This document shows, piece after piece, positions 42,324-51,510 of a DNA stretch of 64,000 bases. Positions within the stretch are counted from its first letter, which is position 1; each line of letters opens with the position of its first letter. The notes under the pieces were generated by a model. That model was not told the origin of the DNA. It saw nothing but the letters and a program-made list of their open reading frames with translations, and made no database searches. Source of the DNA: Coraliomargarita_B sp036735565 (GTDB lineage: Bacteria; Verrucomicrobiota; Verrucomicrobiia; Opitutales; Coraliomargaritaceae); contig DAINOC010000003.1 in assembly GCA_036735565.1 (NCBI GenBank), positions 3,683-67,682 on the forward strand, written 5' to 3'. Both the position numbers and the translations under genes were made by a program.

Positions 42324-45167
42324 ATGGCAAGCTATGCAATCGGACAGCGCTGGATCAGCGAGACAGAACCGGAACTGGGACTGGGCGTCATCCGCTCCAT
42401 CTCGCGCCATCAACTCGAGCTGGAATTTCCCGCCTCCGGCGAGCGCCGTATCTACGCGGCCGCCAACGCACCCATCAAGCGGGTCGCCTTCCACGTTGGC
42501 GACACGATCCAATCACAGCAGGGCCTCACCTGCGTCATCACCAATCTCTCCGAAACCGACGGACGCATCACCTACCACGCCACGGAGGGAGACATTCCCG
42601 AGGAACTGCTCGCGGATACCATCAGTTTCAGCAAACCGGAGGATCGGCTTATCGGGGGCCAAATCGACCTGACGGCCACCTTTAATCTCCGCTACGAGAC
42701 GATTCAGCGCCTCAGTCACGCGCGCCAGTCACCAGTCGTCGGCTTTATCGGAGGCCGGATCGACCTGATTCCCCACCAGCTCTATATCGCCGAAGAGGTC
42801 GCCAACCGTTACCTCCCCCGGGTCTTACTGGCCGACGAGGTCGGGCTCGGAAAAACCATCGAGGCCTGCCTCATCCTCCACCGGCTCCACCTCACCGGGC
42901 GGGCCCAGCGCATCCTCATCGTTCTCCCGGAGTCTCTCGTGCACCAGTGGTTCATAGAGCTGCTGCGCCGTTTTAATCTCTGGTTCACGCTAGTGGATGC
43001 CAGCCACTGCGAATCGGCCACCTCGGTTGACCCGGCGATCAACCCCTTCGACGGGGAGCAACTGGTCATCTGTAGCCTGAAGACCCTCCTCGACGCACCC
43101 CGTTGGGCCGAGTGTGCCCTCAATTCCTCCTGGGATCTGCTCGTTGTCGACGAGGCCCACCACCTCGCATGGACGCCGGAAACCGTTAGCCCGGAATACA
43201 CCCTCGTCGAGGGCCTCGCGCAAAAGAGCCAGGGCCTCCTCCTGCTCACCGCTACTCCGGAGCAGCTCGGCGCGGAAGGGCACTTTGCCCGACTCCGCCT
43301 CCTCGATCCGGATCGCTACCCGGACCTCGGGAAATTCCGGGAAGAACAAGCCAATTACATCAAAGTCGCACAGATCGCCGATAAACTCCTCGGCGACGCG
43401 CCACTCTCGAAAGCGGATCTCCGCCTGCTGGACGAGATCTTCGAGGAATACAGCCCCGCAGAGCTCAAAAAACGCCTGAAAGATCGCAACGCCCTGCTCG
43501 GGGAGCTGGTCGACCGTCATGGCACCGGCCGGGTCATCTACCGCAACACGCGGGACGCTCTCGACGGCTTCCCCCAGCGTAAAGCCCTGCCCACGCCCCT
43601 GAAGCCACGGGCCACCCTCTCAAAGGAGGCCCTCGAACAACGCCTGGCGCGCGAGTTCGACGCCGAGGCCGGCCAAACCGAAGCACTCCAGTCCTACGAC
43701 TTCCGCCACGGTCCCCGCATCCGCTGGCTGGCGGGGCTCCTGCAGTCCCTCGATGCGCAGGAGAAAGTCCTGCTCATCTGCCGCAGCCGCGAAAAAGTGC
43801 AGGCCATCCACGATGCCCTCCTCGACGAACTCAACGTCAAGGCCGGGCTCTTCCACGAGGAGCTGACCCTCCTGCAGCGCGATCGCAACGCCGCATGGTT
43901 TGCCGAGCCGGACGGCGCCCGCATTCTCCTCTGCTCGGAGATCGGCAGCGAGGGCCGCAATTTCCAGTTTGCCCACCATCTCGTGCTCTTCGACCTCCCG
44001 CTCAATCCGGAGCTGCTGGAACAACGTATCGGCCGCCTCGACCGCATCGGCCAGACCGAGACCATTCGCATCCATCTGCCCTTTTTGCCCCATAGCTGGA
44101 CGGATCTGCTCGCCCACTGGCACCACGAAGGTCTCAACGGTGTCGAGCACTCACTCAAGGGGGGCAACGCCTACCTCGCCGAATTCGGCAGCGAGCTGAT
44201 CGAACTGGGCCAGGCCTACCACCGAGGCGAAGCCTCCCTCGACAAACGGGCCCGCGCCCTGATCCAGCGCAGCCGCACCTTCCGCGACGAGCTCGAAGCA
44301 CGCCTCGCGAAAGGCCAGGATCACCTCATCGCCCTTAATTCCTTCAAAGCCGATGTGGCCGCCAGGATCGTCCGCCTAATCGAAACCCTCGATGCCGACC
44401 GCAGCCTCGACCAGTTTATGAACCGGATCTTCGACCACTTCGGCGTCACCGTCGACGATCTGGACACCCGCACCTTTCACCTCACACCGGGTCAACTCTT
44501 CACCGACTCCTTCCCAGGCCTGCCGGAGGAGGGGACCACCGTCACCTGCGACCGCGCCAAGGCTCTCGGCCGCGAAGACATCGGCTTCCTCTCCTGGGAC
44601 CACCCCATGGTGCGGGGCGCCATCGATCTCATGCTGAGTTCGGAAAAGGGCAACAGCGCCATCGTCGTCTGGCGGGACCCTTCCATCCAGGCCCCCCCCA
44701 TCCTCATCGAAGCCATCTACGTGCTGGAGAGCGTCGCACCCCCACGCCTGCATGTGGACCGCTTTCTGCCGCCCACACCCGTGCGCATCCTCGTCGACAT
44801 GCAGGGCAAGGACCTCAGTGAGACCTACGCCCATGAGATGATCAACCGCTACTGCGCCGACGAGGAAAGCTTCCGCTTGCGCCAGAATCCGGAACTCCTA
44901 CGGCAGCTCGTCCCTCAAATGCTGAAGGCCGCCCGCGACTTTGCCCGCGAACAGAAATCAACCATCCTGCAGGAGGCCATGGCTGCCGCCCATGCCCACC
45001 TCGACGGCGAGGCCTCCCGGCTGCGGGAGCTCCGCAAGGTCAATGCCAACGTCCGCCTCGATGAGATCAAACATGCCGAAAAAGTCATCGAAGACGTCAC
45101 CCGCCATATCTCCAAAGCACACCTGCGCCTCGACGCCGTCCGCCTCGTGCTCTGCGAGCCGGGCTGA
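42324..45167 (+). CDS. rapA: RNA polymerase-associated Swi2/Snf2 ATPase RapA (HepA)
   Basis: 947 residues from the ATG at 42324, close to E. coli RapA (968). The start was chosen because the family begins YAIGQRWISETEPELGLG; upstream in-frame codons overlap the opposite gene. Walker A ADEVGLGKT is near residue 171-179 and DEAHH near 276. Motifs LLTATPEQLG, EIGSEGRNFQFA and QRIGRLDRIGQ complete the Snf2 motor. RapA binds RNA polymerase and promotes its recycling and the removal of backtracked complexes. Similarity to the enterobacterial protein is strong along the whole length. Confidence 0.95.
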   Translation: MASYAIGQRWISETEPELGLGVIRSISRHQLELEFPASGERRIYAAANAPIKRVAFHVGDTIQSQQGLTCVITNLSETDGRITYHATEGDIPEELLADTISFSKPEDRLIGGQIDLTATFNLRYETIQRLSHARQSPVVGFIGGRIDLIPHQLYIAEEVANRYLPRVLLADEVGLGKTIEACLILHRLHLTGRAQRILIVLPESLVHQWFIELLRRFNLWFTLVDASHCESATSVDPAINPFDGEQLVICSLKTLLDAPRWAECALNSSWDLLVVDEAHHLAWTPETVSPEYTLVEGLAQKSQGLLLLTATPEQLGAEGHFARLRLLDPDRYPDLGKFREEQANYIKVAQIADKLLGDAPLSKADLRLLDEIFEEYSPAELKKRLKDRNALLGELVDRHGTGRVIYRNTRDALDGFPQRKALPTPLKPRATLSKEALEQRLAREFDAEAGQTEALQSYDFRHGPRIRWLAGLLQSLDAQEKVLLICRSREKVQAIHDALLDELNVKAGLFHEELTLLQRDRNAAWFAEPDGARILLCSEIGSEGRNFQFAHHLVLFDLPLNPELLEQRIGRLDRIGQTETIRIHLPFLPHSWTDLLAHWHHEGLNGVEHSLKGGNAYLAEFGSELIELGQAYHRGEASLDKRARALIQRSRTFRDELEARLAKGQDHLIALNSFKADVAARIVRLIETLDADRSLDQFMNRIFDHFGVTVDDLDTRTFHLTPGQLFTDSFPGLPEEGTTVTCDRAKALGREDIGFLSWDHPMVRGAIDLMLSSEKGNSAIVVWRDPSIQAPPILIEAIYVLESVAPPRLHVDRFLPPTPVRILVDMQGKDLSETYAHEMINRYCADEESFRLRQNPELLRQLVPQMLKAARDFAREQKSTILQEAMAAAHAHLDGEASRLRELRKVNANVRLDEIKHAEKVIEDVTRHISKAHLRLDAVRLVLCEPG

Positions 45168-45282
45168 TGCGGGGCAGGTTCACTGACTCGCTGCCGACCG
45201 TCCGAAAGCGATTGAATCCCTCACGCTTTCAGCCATCTTCCCAAACGTTTGCTCGTCTGATACCCACAACCCCGTCCCTCCA

Positions 45283-47748
45283 ATGCCTCAAGCCCAAACC
45301 CGTATCCCTTGCCTTGCCGAAGCAACGTCCCGCAGCGGTTTCCGTCGCTTCGCAACGACCACCCTCTGCCTGGTCCTGACGGCCTCCCTCGCCGGAGCCA
45401 CTGTTCATGAGCCAACGACAAGCGCCCGTGGGTATCCATCTGCCGAATACGTCCTCTGGGAACCGGCACCCGCGCCCAACAGTGGCCACGGCGAGGATCC
45501 GATCCTGCCGCGTCGACCCTACTCGCACGACAGTGACTGGGAGTCCTGGTCCTACCCCCTGGCCAACGGCACGCTGGGCGCCAACGTCTTCGGCCGCACC
45601 GATGTCGAGCGCGTTCAGCTCTCCGAAAAAACCTTCGCCAACAAGGGCATCTACCAAGAGGGCGGCCTGACCAATGCGGCAGAGCTCTACCTCGACATCG
45701 GCCATGAGACCTTCACCGACTACCGCCGCGAGTTGAATCTGAACACCGGAGTCAAGACCGTCCGCTATTCATCCTGCGGTGTCCGCTACGAGCGCGAATA
45801 CTTTACCTCCCATCCGGATGGGCTGCTCGCTATCCGCCTCAACGCAGACCAGCCCGGCGCGCTTTCTCTCACCGTGCGCCCGGAGATCCCCCACATACCG
45901 AGCCGCGAGCCGGGCGGCCACAAAACGGCCGAGACCGTCGTCGACGGCTCCGACATCCGTATCGCGGGAACCATCGATTTCTTCCAAACCCGCTTCGCTC
46001 TTCAGGTGCGGGTGCTCCAGGAGGGCGGCACGCAGACTTCCGGCGAGAAGACCCTCTCGGTGCACAACGCCGACACCGTGACCCTGCTGGTGGCCATCGG
46101 CACCAACTACGAACTCCGGCCCGAAGTCTTTCTCAATGCGCCAAAGGAAAAGCTGGATCCGGCGATCGATCCCGCGCCGGCCGTGGAGGCCACCATCGCC
46201 CGCGCAGAGGCACTCGGCTTTGATGCCCTGAAAAGCCGCCACATCGCCGATCACCGGGGCTTGTTCGAGCGGGTATCCATCCACCTGAACTCCGAGCCCT
46301 CACACCTGCCCACCCATCAACTGCTCGCCGACTATCAGGCGGGCCTGCGCAGCAACTACCTCGAGGAGCTCATGTTTCAATACGGGCGCTACCTGATCAT
46401 CGCCAGCTCACGGGCCGACACGCTGCCCGCCCACCTGCAGGGTGCCTGGACCCAGCACGAGATGACCCCCTGGTCCGGCGGCTACTGGCACAACATCAAC
46501 GTGCAGATGAACTACTGGGGCTCCAATATCACCGACCTGCCGGAGACCTTCGAGGCCTACACCCGCTACTTCCAGGCCTACCTTCCCACCGCGATCGAAT
46601 ACGCACAGGAATTCATGCAGGAGCGCCGCCCGGAACGGTTCTCCGAGATCCCGGAGGAAAACGGCTGGACCTTCGGCAACGGGGCCAACGCCTATCACCT
46701 ACCCAAGACCTCGGCCCACTCCGGTCCCGGGACCCAGGCCTTTGTCACCATCATGCTGATGGAATACTTCAACTTCACCCAGGATAAGACCTTTCTGCGC
46801 GAGGTGGCCTATCCCGCCATGCGTATGCTCAGCCAGTTCTACGCCAAGGCTCTGATCGAGAGCGAGGACGGCCTCCTGCTCGTCGAGGACTCCGCCTCTC
46901 CGGAGATCCGGCACCCCTTCCCGGGCGGCGATCACTATAAAACCATCGGCTGCACCTACGACCAAAGCCTGGTCTGGCAGAATCATACCGACCTACTGCG
47001 CGCCGCCGAGATTCTGGGGATCGAAGACGACCCCTTCCTCGACCTCGTGCGCAGCCAGATCCCACGCCTGGATCCCATCCTCATCGGCGCTTCCGGCCAG
47101 ATCAAAGAGTTCCGCGAGGAAAATGAGTATGGCGATATCGGTCAGCACGACCACCGCCACATCTCGCAGCTGGTCGGGCTCTATCCGGGCGACCTCATCA
47201 ACGCCTCCAATCCGGAGTGGATGCAGGCCGCCAGCCGAACACTCGACCTTCGGGGCAACCGCGCCACCGGCTGGGCCCAGGCCCACCGCATGAATGCCCG
47301 GGCCCGGCTGAAAGAGGCCGAAAAAGCCCACGAGGTCTTCGGGCGCTTTATCAAGGAAAAAACCCTGCCCAACCTCTGGACCGTGCATCCGCCCTTCCAG
47401 ATCGACGGCAACCTCGGCGTCATGGCCGGCGTGGCCGAAATGCTCCTCCAGAGCCACCAGGGCTACATCGAGCCGCTGCCCGCCCTGCCCGCAGCATGGC
47501 ATACCGGCCACTTCGACGGCCTCGTTGCCCGGGGCAACTTCAAGGTATCGGCCCAATGGGAAGCGGGCAGGCTAACCAAGCTTTCTATCCTCTCGCGCAG
47601 CGGCAAGCCCTGCGATCTGAAAGTGCCGGGCGTCTCCGGGGCAAGCATCCTGAAAGACGACGGCTCCACCGTGAGCTTCCAAAAGGAGGGCTCCGACCAA
47701 ATCACCTTCCCCACCGTCGCGGGAGCCACCTACACCATCCAACTTTAG
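45283..47748 (+). CDS. GH95 alpha-L-fucosidase, secreted
   Basis: 821 residues with a Sec signal peptide (hydrophobic TTLCLVLTASLAGA, cut near residue 38). Typical GH95 N-terminal domain (LANGTLGANVFGRTDVE) and a catalytic (alpha/alpha)6 barrel. Expected catalytic residues by comparison with BbAfcA: the paired Asn in HNINVQMNYW (about 404 and 406), the Glu in SASPE (about 541) and the Asp in QIDGN (about 708). Inverting enzyme that releases L-fucose or L-galactose from glycans. It starts 115 bp after rapA, with a C-rich leader (CCGTCCCTCCA) and no Shine-Dalgarno motif. Followed by a close paralogue. Confidence 0.92.
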   Translation: MPQAQTRIPCLAEATSRSGFRRFATTTLCLVLTASLAGATVHEPTTSARGYPSAEYVLWEPAPAPNSGHGEDPILPRRPYSHDSDWESWSYPLANGTLGANVFGRTDVERVQLSEKTFANKGIYQEGGLTNAAELYLDIGHETFTDYRRELNLNTGVKTVRYSSCGVRYEREYFTSHPDGLLAIRLNADQPGALSLTVRPEIPHIPSREPGGHKTAETVVDGSDIRIAGTIDFFQTRFALQVRVLQEGGTQTSGEKTLSVHNADTVTLLVAIGTNYELRPEVFLNAPKEKLDPAIDPAPAVEATIARAEALGFDALKSRHIADHRGLFERVSIHLNSEPSHLPTHQLLADYQAGLRSNYLEELMFQYGRYLIIASSRADTLPAHLQGAWTQHEMTPWSGGYWHNINVQMNYWGSNITDLPETFEAYTRYFQAYLPTAIEYAQEFMQERRPERFSEIPEENGWTFGNGANAYHLPKTSAHSGPGTQAFVTIMLMEYFNFTQDKTFLREVAYPAMRMLSQFYAKALIESEDGLLLVEDSASPEIRHPFPGGDHYKTIGCTYDQSLVWQNHTDLLRAAEILGIEDDPFLDLVRSQIPRLDPILIGASGQIKEFREENEYGDIGQHDHRHISQLVGLYPGDLINASNPEWMQAASRTLDLRGNRATGWAQAHRMNARARLKEAEKAHEVFGRFIKEKTLPNLWTVHPPFQIDGNLGVMAGVAEMLLQSHQGYIEPLPALPAAWHTGHFDGLVARGNFKVSAQWEAGRLTKLSILSRSGKPCDLKVPGVSGASILKDDGSTVSFQKEGSDQITFPTVAGATYTIQL

Positions 47749-47753
47749 TCGTT

Positions 47754-50222
47754 ATGCGCCAAACAAGAACCCAAACCAAAGCACCCAACAAGCGCGGCTT
47801 CGGGTTTACCTTGCACGCGCTTGCTCTCCTCTTGCTGGCCGCGGCTACCCCGATCCACTCAGGCTGCGCGCGGGAAGCGGGTTTGACCGACTTGGGTTCC
47901 ACTGCCCGACCAACCAACCCTTCCTACGTCCTGTGGGAGCCGCAACCCGCCCCGAACCGGATGGTGGAGGGGGCATCCGCCCGCCCCAACCGGGGCTACA
48001 CCCACGATGACGACTGGGAGCAGTGGTCCTACCCGCTGGGCAACGGCATGCTGGGGGCCAACGTCTTCGGCCGCACCGATGTGGAGCGGATCCAACTTTC
48101 GGAAAAAACCTTTGCCAACGGGGGACTCTACGGCGCGGGCGGTCTCACCAACGCCGCCGAGCTCTACCTCGACTTCGGGCAAGCGGCGTTCAGCGACTAT
48201 CGCCGCGAGCTTGATCTCAACAAGGCCATCCATTCCGTCAGCTATACTTCCGCTGGAGTGCGCTTCGAGCGCGAGCTCTTCACCAGCTACCCGGATAATG
48301 TTCTCGTTGTGCGTTTGACCGCCGATCAACCGGGCGCACTCTCCCTGACCGTCCGCCCGGAGATACCGCACATTCCCAGCCGCAAGCCGGCCGACAACAA
48401 AAGCGCGCAAACCGCGATCAGCGGACCGGACATCCTGCTGACCGGGACGATCGACTTCTTCAAGACCCGCTTCGCCGTGCAGGTGCGCGTGCTGCATGAG
48501 GGTGGGGCACTCATCCCGGGCGACGAAACCCTGCGTATCGAAAATGCCGATACCGTGACACTGATTGTGGGCATCAGCACCAATTACCAGCTTCGGCCGG
48601 AACTGTTCCTTCGTGAGCGCCACGAAAAACTCGATCCCGACCTGGACCCCGTGCCCCTCGTCGCCGCTAAAATCGACCGCGCACAGAGCCTCGGCTTCGA
48701 GGCCCTGAAAGCCCGCCACGTGGCCGATCACTCGGGCCTCTTCGAGCGCGTCGCCGTCAACCTCAATTCGACGCCCTCACCATTGCCCACGCACCAGCTT
48801 CTCGAAGCCTATCAGGCCGGCGGGCACGATCCCTACCTTGAGGAGCTCATGTTTCAATACGGCCGCTACCTCATCATCGCCAGCTCCCGCGCCACCACGC
48901 TGCCAGCCCACCTTCAAGGCGCTTGGAATCAGCATGAGATCGCTCCCTGGACCGGTGGCTACTGGCACAATATCAATGTGCAGATGAATTACTGGGGGAC
49001 GAAAAAAACCGATCTCGCCGAGACCTTCCTGGCTTATGCCAATTATTTCCAGGCCTATCTACCCCAGGCCATGATCTACGCGCAGGAATTCATGCAGGAG
49101 CACCGTCCGGAGCACTACTCGGAGATTCCTGAGGAAAACGGCTGGACCTTCGGCAATGGTGCCAACGCCTACTACATTCCCCAGCGCGATGTGCACTCCG
49201 GCCCGGGCACCCAGGCCTTCATCACCATCATGCTGATGGAGTATTACAACTTCACCCGGGACGAGACCTTTCTCCGGGAGGTGGCCTACCCGGCCATGCG
49301 CATGCTGAGCCAGTTCTACGCCAAGGCCCTCGTCGAATCCGAAGACGGCCACCTGCTGGTCGAGCCATCCGCCTCACCGGAGATCCAACTCCGCGGAGGC
49401 GGTGCCTACTACGTCACCAAGGGCTGCGCCTACGACCAAAGCATGGTCTGGCAGAATCATACCGACCTCATCCGCGCTGCGGAAATCCTCGGCATCGAAG
49501 ACGACCCCTTCCTCGACGTGGTGCGCCAACAGATCCCACGCCTCGACCCTATCCTCATCGGCGCCTCCGGGCAGATCAAGGAGTTCCGCGAAGAAAGCGG
49601 GTATGCCGACATCGGCAGCCCCAGCCACCGGCATATCTCCCAACTGATCGGACTCTACCCGGGCGACCTCATCAACGCATCCAACCCCGAGTGGATGGCC
49701 GCCGCCAGCCGCACCCTCGACCTGCGCGGAGACCGCGCCACGGGCTGGGCCATGATGCACCGTATGGTGGCCCGCGCACGGCTGCACGAGGCGGAGAAGG
49801 CCCATCACATTTTCCAGAGCTTTATCAAAGAAAAGACACTCCCGAACCTTTGGACCATCTGCCCGCCCTTCCAGATCGATGCCAATCTCGGGCTGGTCGC
49901 TGCCGTCGCCGAGCTCCTGCTCCAAAGCAATCAGAATTTCATCGAGCCGCTGCCCGCCCTGCCCGCAGCCTGGCATACCGGCCACTTCGATGGATTGGTA
50001 GCGCGGGGGAATTTTAAAGTCTCCGCCAGGTGGGCCGATCACCAGCTCACCGAGCTAAGCGTGCTCTCCCGCAGCGGAGGCATGTGTCGGCTGATGCTAC
50101 CAGGCCTCGCGGACGTGACGATCCTTGATGAAGTCGGCCAACCCGTAGCCGTTGAGGTCGTCGGGCCGAACCGTATCCGTTTTTCCACTACGCCGGGAAG
50201 CACTTATCACCTCCAAATCTGA
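47754..50222 (+). CDS. GH95 alpha-L-fucosidase, probable lipoprotein
   Basis: 822 residues from the ATG at 47754, only 5 bp after the first GH95 stop. An open frame continues upstream but merely overlaps the first gene out of frame. The signal peptide ends with a lipobox-like IHSGC, so it is probably lipid-anchored. Catalytic candidates match the first copy: HNINVQMNYW (about 405-414), SASPE (about 541) and QIDAN (about 707). It is highly similar along its length to the upstream gene, so the pair arose by tandem duplication. Differences such as QIDAN for QIDGN may reflect different substrate preference. No transporter, sulfatase or regulator lies next to the pair. Confidence 0.92.
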   Translation: MRQTRTQTKAPNKRGFGFTLHALALLLLAAATPIHSGCAREAGLTDLGSTARPTNPSYVLWEPQPAPNRMVEGASARPNRGYTHDDDWEQWSYPLGNGMLGANVFGRTDVERIQLSEKTFANGGLYGAGGLTNAAELYLDFGQAAFSDYRRELDLNKAIHSVSYTSAGVRFERELFTSYPDNVLVVRLTADQPGALSLTVRPEIPHIPSRKPADNKSAQTAISGPDILLTGTIDFFKTRFAVQVRVLHEGGALIPGDETLRIENADTVTLIVGISTNYQLRPELFLRERHEKLDPDLDPVPLVAAKIDRAQSLGFEALKARHVADHSGLFERVAVNLNSTPSPLPTHQLLEAYQAGGHDPYLEELMFQYGRYLIIASSRATTLPAHLQGAWNQHEIAPWTGGYWHNINVQMNYWGTKKTDLAETFLAYANYFQAYLPQAMIYAQEFMQEHRPEHYSEIPEENGWTFGNGANAYYIPQRDVHSGPGTQAFITIMLMEYYNFTRDETFLREVAYPAMRMLSQFYAKALVESEDGHLLVEPSASPEIQLRGGGAYYVTKGCAYDQSMVWQNHTDLIRAAEILGIEDDPFLDVVRQQIPRLDPILIGASGQIKEFREESGYADIGSPSHRHISQLIGLYPGDLINASNPEWMAAASRTLDLRGDRATGWAMMHRMVARARLHEAEKAHHIFQSFIKEKTLPNLWTICPPFQIDANLGLVAAVAELLLQSNQNFIEPLPALPAAWHTGHFDGLVARGNFKVSARWADHQLTELSVLSRSGGMCRLMLPGLADVTILDEVGQPVAVEVVGPNRIRFSTTPGSTYHLQI

Positions 50223-50233
50223 GCGTCCGCCAG

Positions 50234-50429
50234 AGGTTGAACCTTCCCGCATCCGGCCTCTGATATCTGTCGCCTGCCCCGGATTATGCTACCCTTTGAC
50301 TTTTATCAGTAAATCAAATCCAAGATTGGGTAGCGGTCCGTGTCCTCACGGGCCAAGACTGGGTTGGCGTGTCAGGCCTGGCCGCTGGGGACAGCGTCCG
50401 CTGCCTTTTGCCAGAAAAGGTTGAACCTT
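50234..50429. repeat. 12-bp direct repeats around repeat copy B
   Basis: aggttgaacctt occurs at 50234-50245 and again at 50418-50429, on either side of repeat copy B. The motif is itself nearly palindromic. It could be a remnant of an insertion or a short recombination site, but the left copy is about 50 bp from the element edge. Confidence 0.55.
50297..50412. repeat. Palindromic intergenic repeat, copy B
   Basis: About 116 bp, clearly homologous to copy A along its whole length (TGACTTTTAT, TGGGTAGCGG, CCGTGTCCTCACGGGCC, GTCCGCTGCCTTTTGCC). It lies between the converging 3' ends of the second GH95 gene and the HAD-family gene. Confidence 0.85.
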
Positions 50430-50433
50430 GGTA

Positions 50434-51450
50434 TTAAAACAATTCCTTCTGAGGTGCCTCCGTCGAAGTCGCCGGTGCCTCGTCATCCTCATGCAGATGC
50501 CGCGGCGGGCGGCTGACCTTCTGCGAGAGCTCCGCCTCACACTCCGCCACGATGGCGTCGCAGATTCGGCCCACGTGCATGCGCAGCCACTTGGCCGTAG
50601 TGCTCGCCGCGCGGTAGTCGGCGGGACCGTAGGCATGGATGCGCCCGGCTTGCAGGAGAGCATCGTTCTGGGCAAACTCCCCGTCGCTCTCTGGGTTAAA
50701 GACCGCGTAGGTCTTGCCACCGTTGCTCTTCACCACCGAGAAGACCGGCACGTCGCTGGGACCGTCCGCCACATAGATCATGCGGTCGATCGGCACCCGA
50801 CGGTCCACCCGGTCCATCGAGGCGTTCACGTCGATACCGGGGTTCTTATTCGCTCCCTTGTTGATCTCGAAGATGTAGCGGGTCTTGATCGTGTTATCCA
50901 CGATCGTGCCGATCTGGCTGATCTCGAACTCCATCGACAGGGGCAACTCATCCTGCCGCGAGTAGTTCGGGGGTAGGGGAGCCTCGATGAATTCACAGCC
51001 AAAGATGCCGTCCACATGGGCCGCAATCGCGCTGCCCCGGATCATCTCCGCCAGGCCGGTGCTGATGATGTAGTGCTCCAGCACGATGTTGTGCTTGCGG
51101 TAAGCCGCATGGGCCGCCGTGACCGCTTTTAACTGTTCAAACAACTCCGGCAGCCCGGGGTAAAAGACCAGCCCGCGGCCCAGTTCGCGCAGGCGGGCAT
51201 TCCGCAGCCCCTTGAGACAGCCGTTCTTCACGAAACTGAGCAGGTGATTCAAATAGACCGTGTCCTGCGAAACCCGGGTGCCGCGCTGCGCATAGATCCC
51301 GGGTAGGGCGTTCACCTCCTTCCAAAACTGCGCCTCGTCGATCCCATAGGCCTCGAAAATCGGTGCCTGCATATAGCCGGGGATGAGCGTCTTATCAAAA
51401 TCCCAGATGCAGGCGACGATGTTTTGGCGATGCAGGTTCTTTTTCGTCAT
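50434..51450 (-). CDS. HAD-superfamily phosphatase-like protein
   Basis: 338 residues from the ATG at 51450. HAD motif I is WDFDKTLIPG (both Asp present), motif II is likely in HYIISTG, and motif IV is VADGPSDVPVF. A cap region separates motifs I and II. The specific substrate is unknown; phosphoserine-phosphatase-like enzymes have a similar layout. The frame remains open upstream to 52545, but that part is the antisense of prfA and is not real. Divergent from prfA across 60 bp. Confidence 0.8.
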   Translation of the reverse strand: MTKKNLHRQNIVACIWDFDKTLIPGYMQAPIFEAYGIDEAQFWKEVNALPGIYAQRGTRVSQDTVYLNHLLSFVKNGCLKGLRNARLRELGRGLVFYPGLPELFEQLKAVTAAHAAYRKHNIVLEHYIISTGLAEMIRGSAIAAHVDGIFGCEFIEAPLPPNYSRQDELPLSMEFEISQIGTIVDNTIKTRYIFEINKGANKNPGIDVNASMDRVDRRVPIDRMIYVADGPSDVPVFSVVKSNGGKTYAVFNPESDGEFAQNDALLQAGRIHAYGPADYRAASTTAKWLRMHVGRICDAIVAECEAELSQKVSRPPRHLHEDDEAPATSTEAPQKELF

Positions 51451-51510
51451 GAGCGCGATCACTGGACTCTTGCCAGCTCTCCGCTTTCCTGCAACGCATT
51501 TTGAGACCTT

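Noticed and set aside
47217..47753. Upstream extension of the second GH95 gene
   Set aside because: It overlaps the first GH95 gene in another frame, and the signal peptide begins at 47754.
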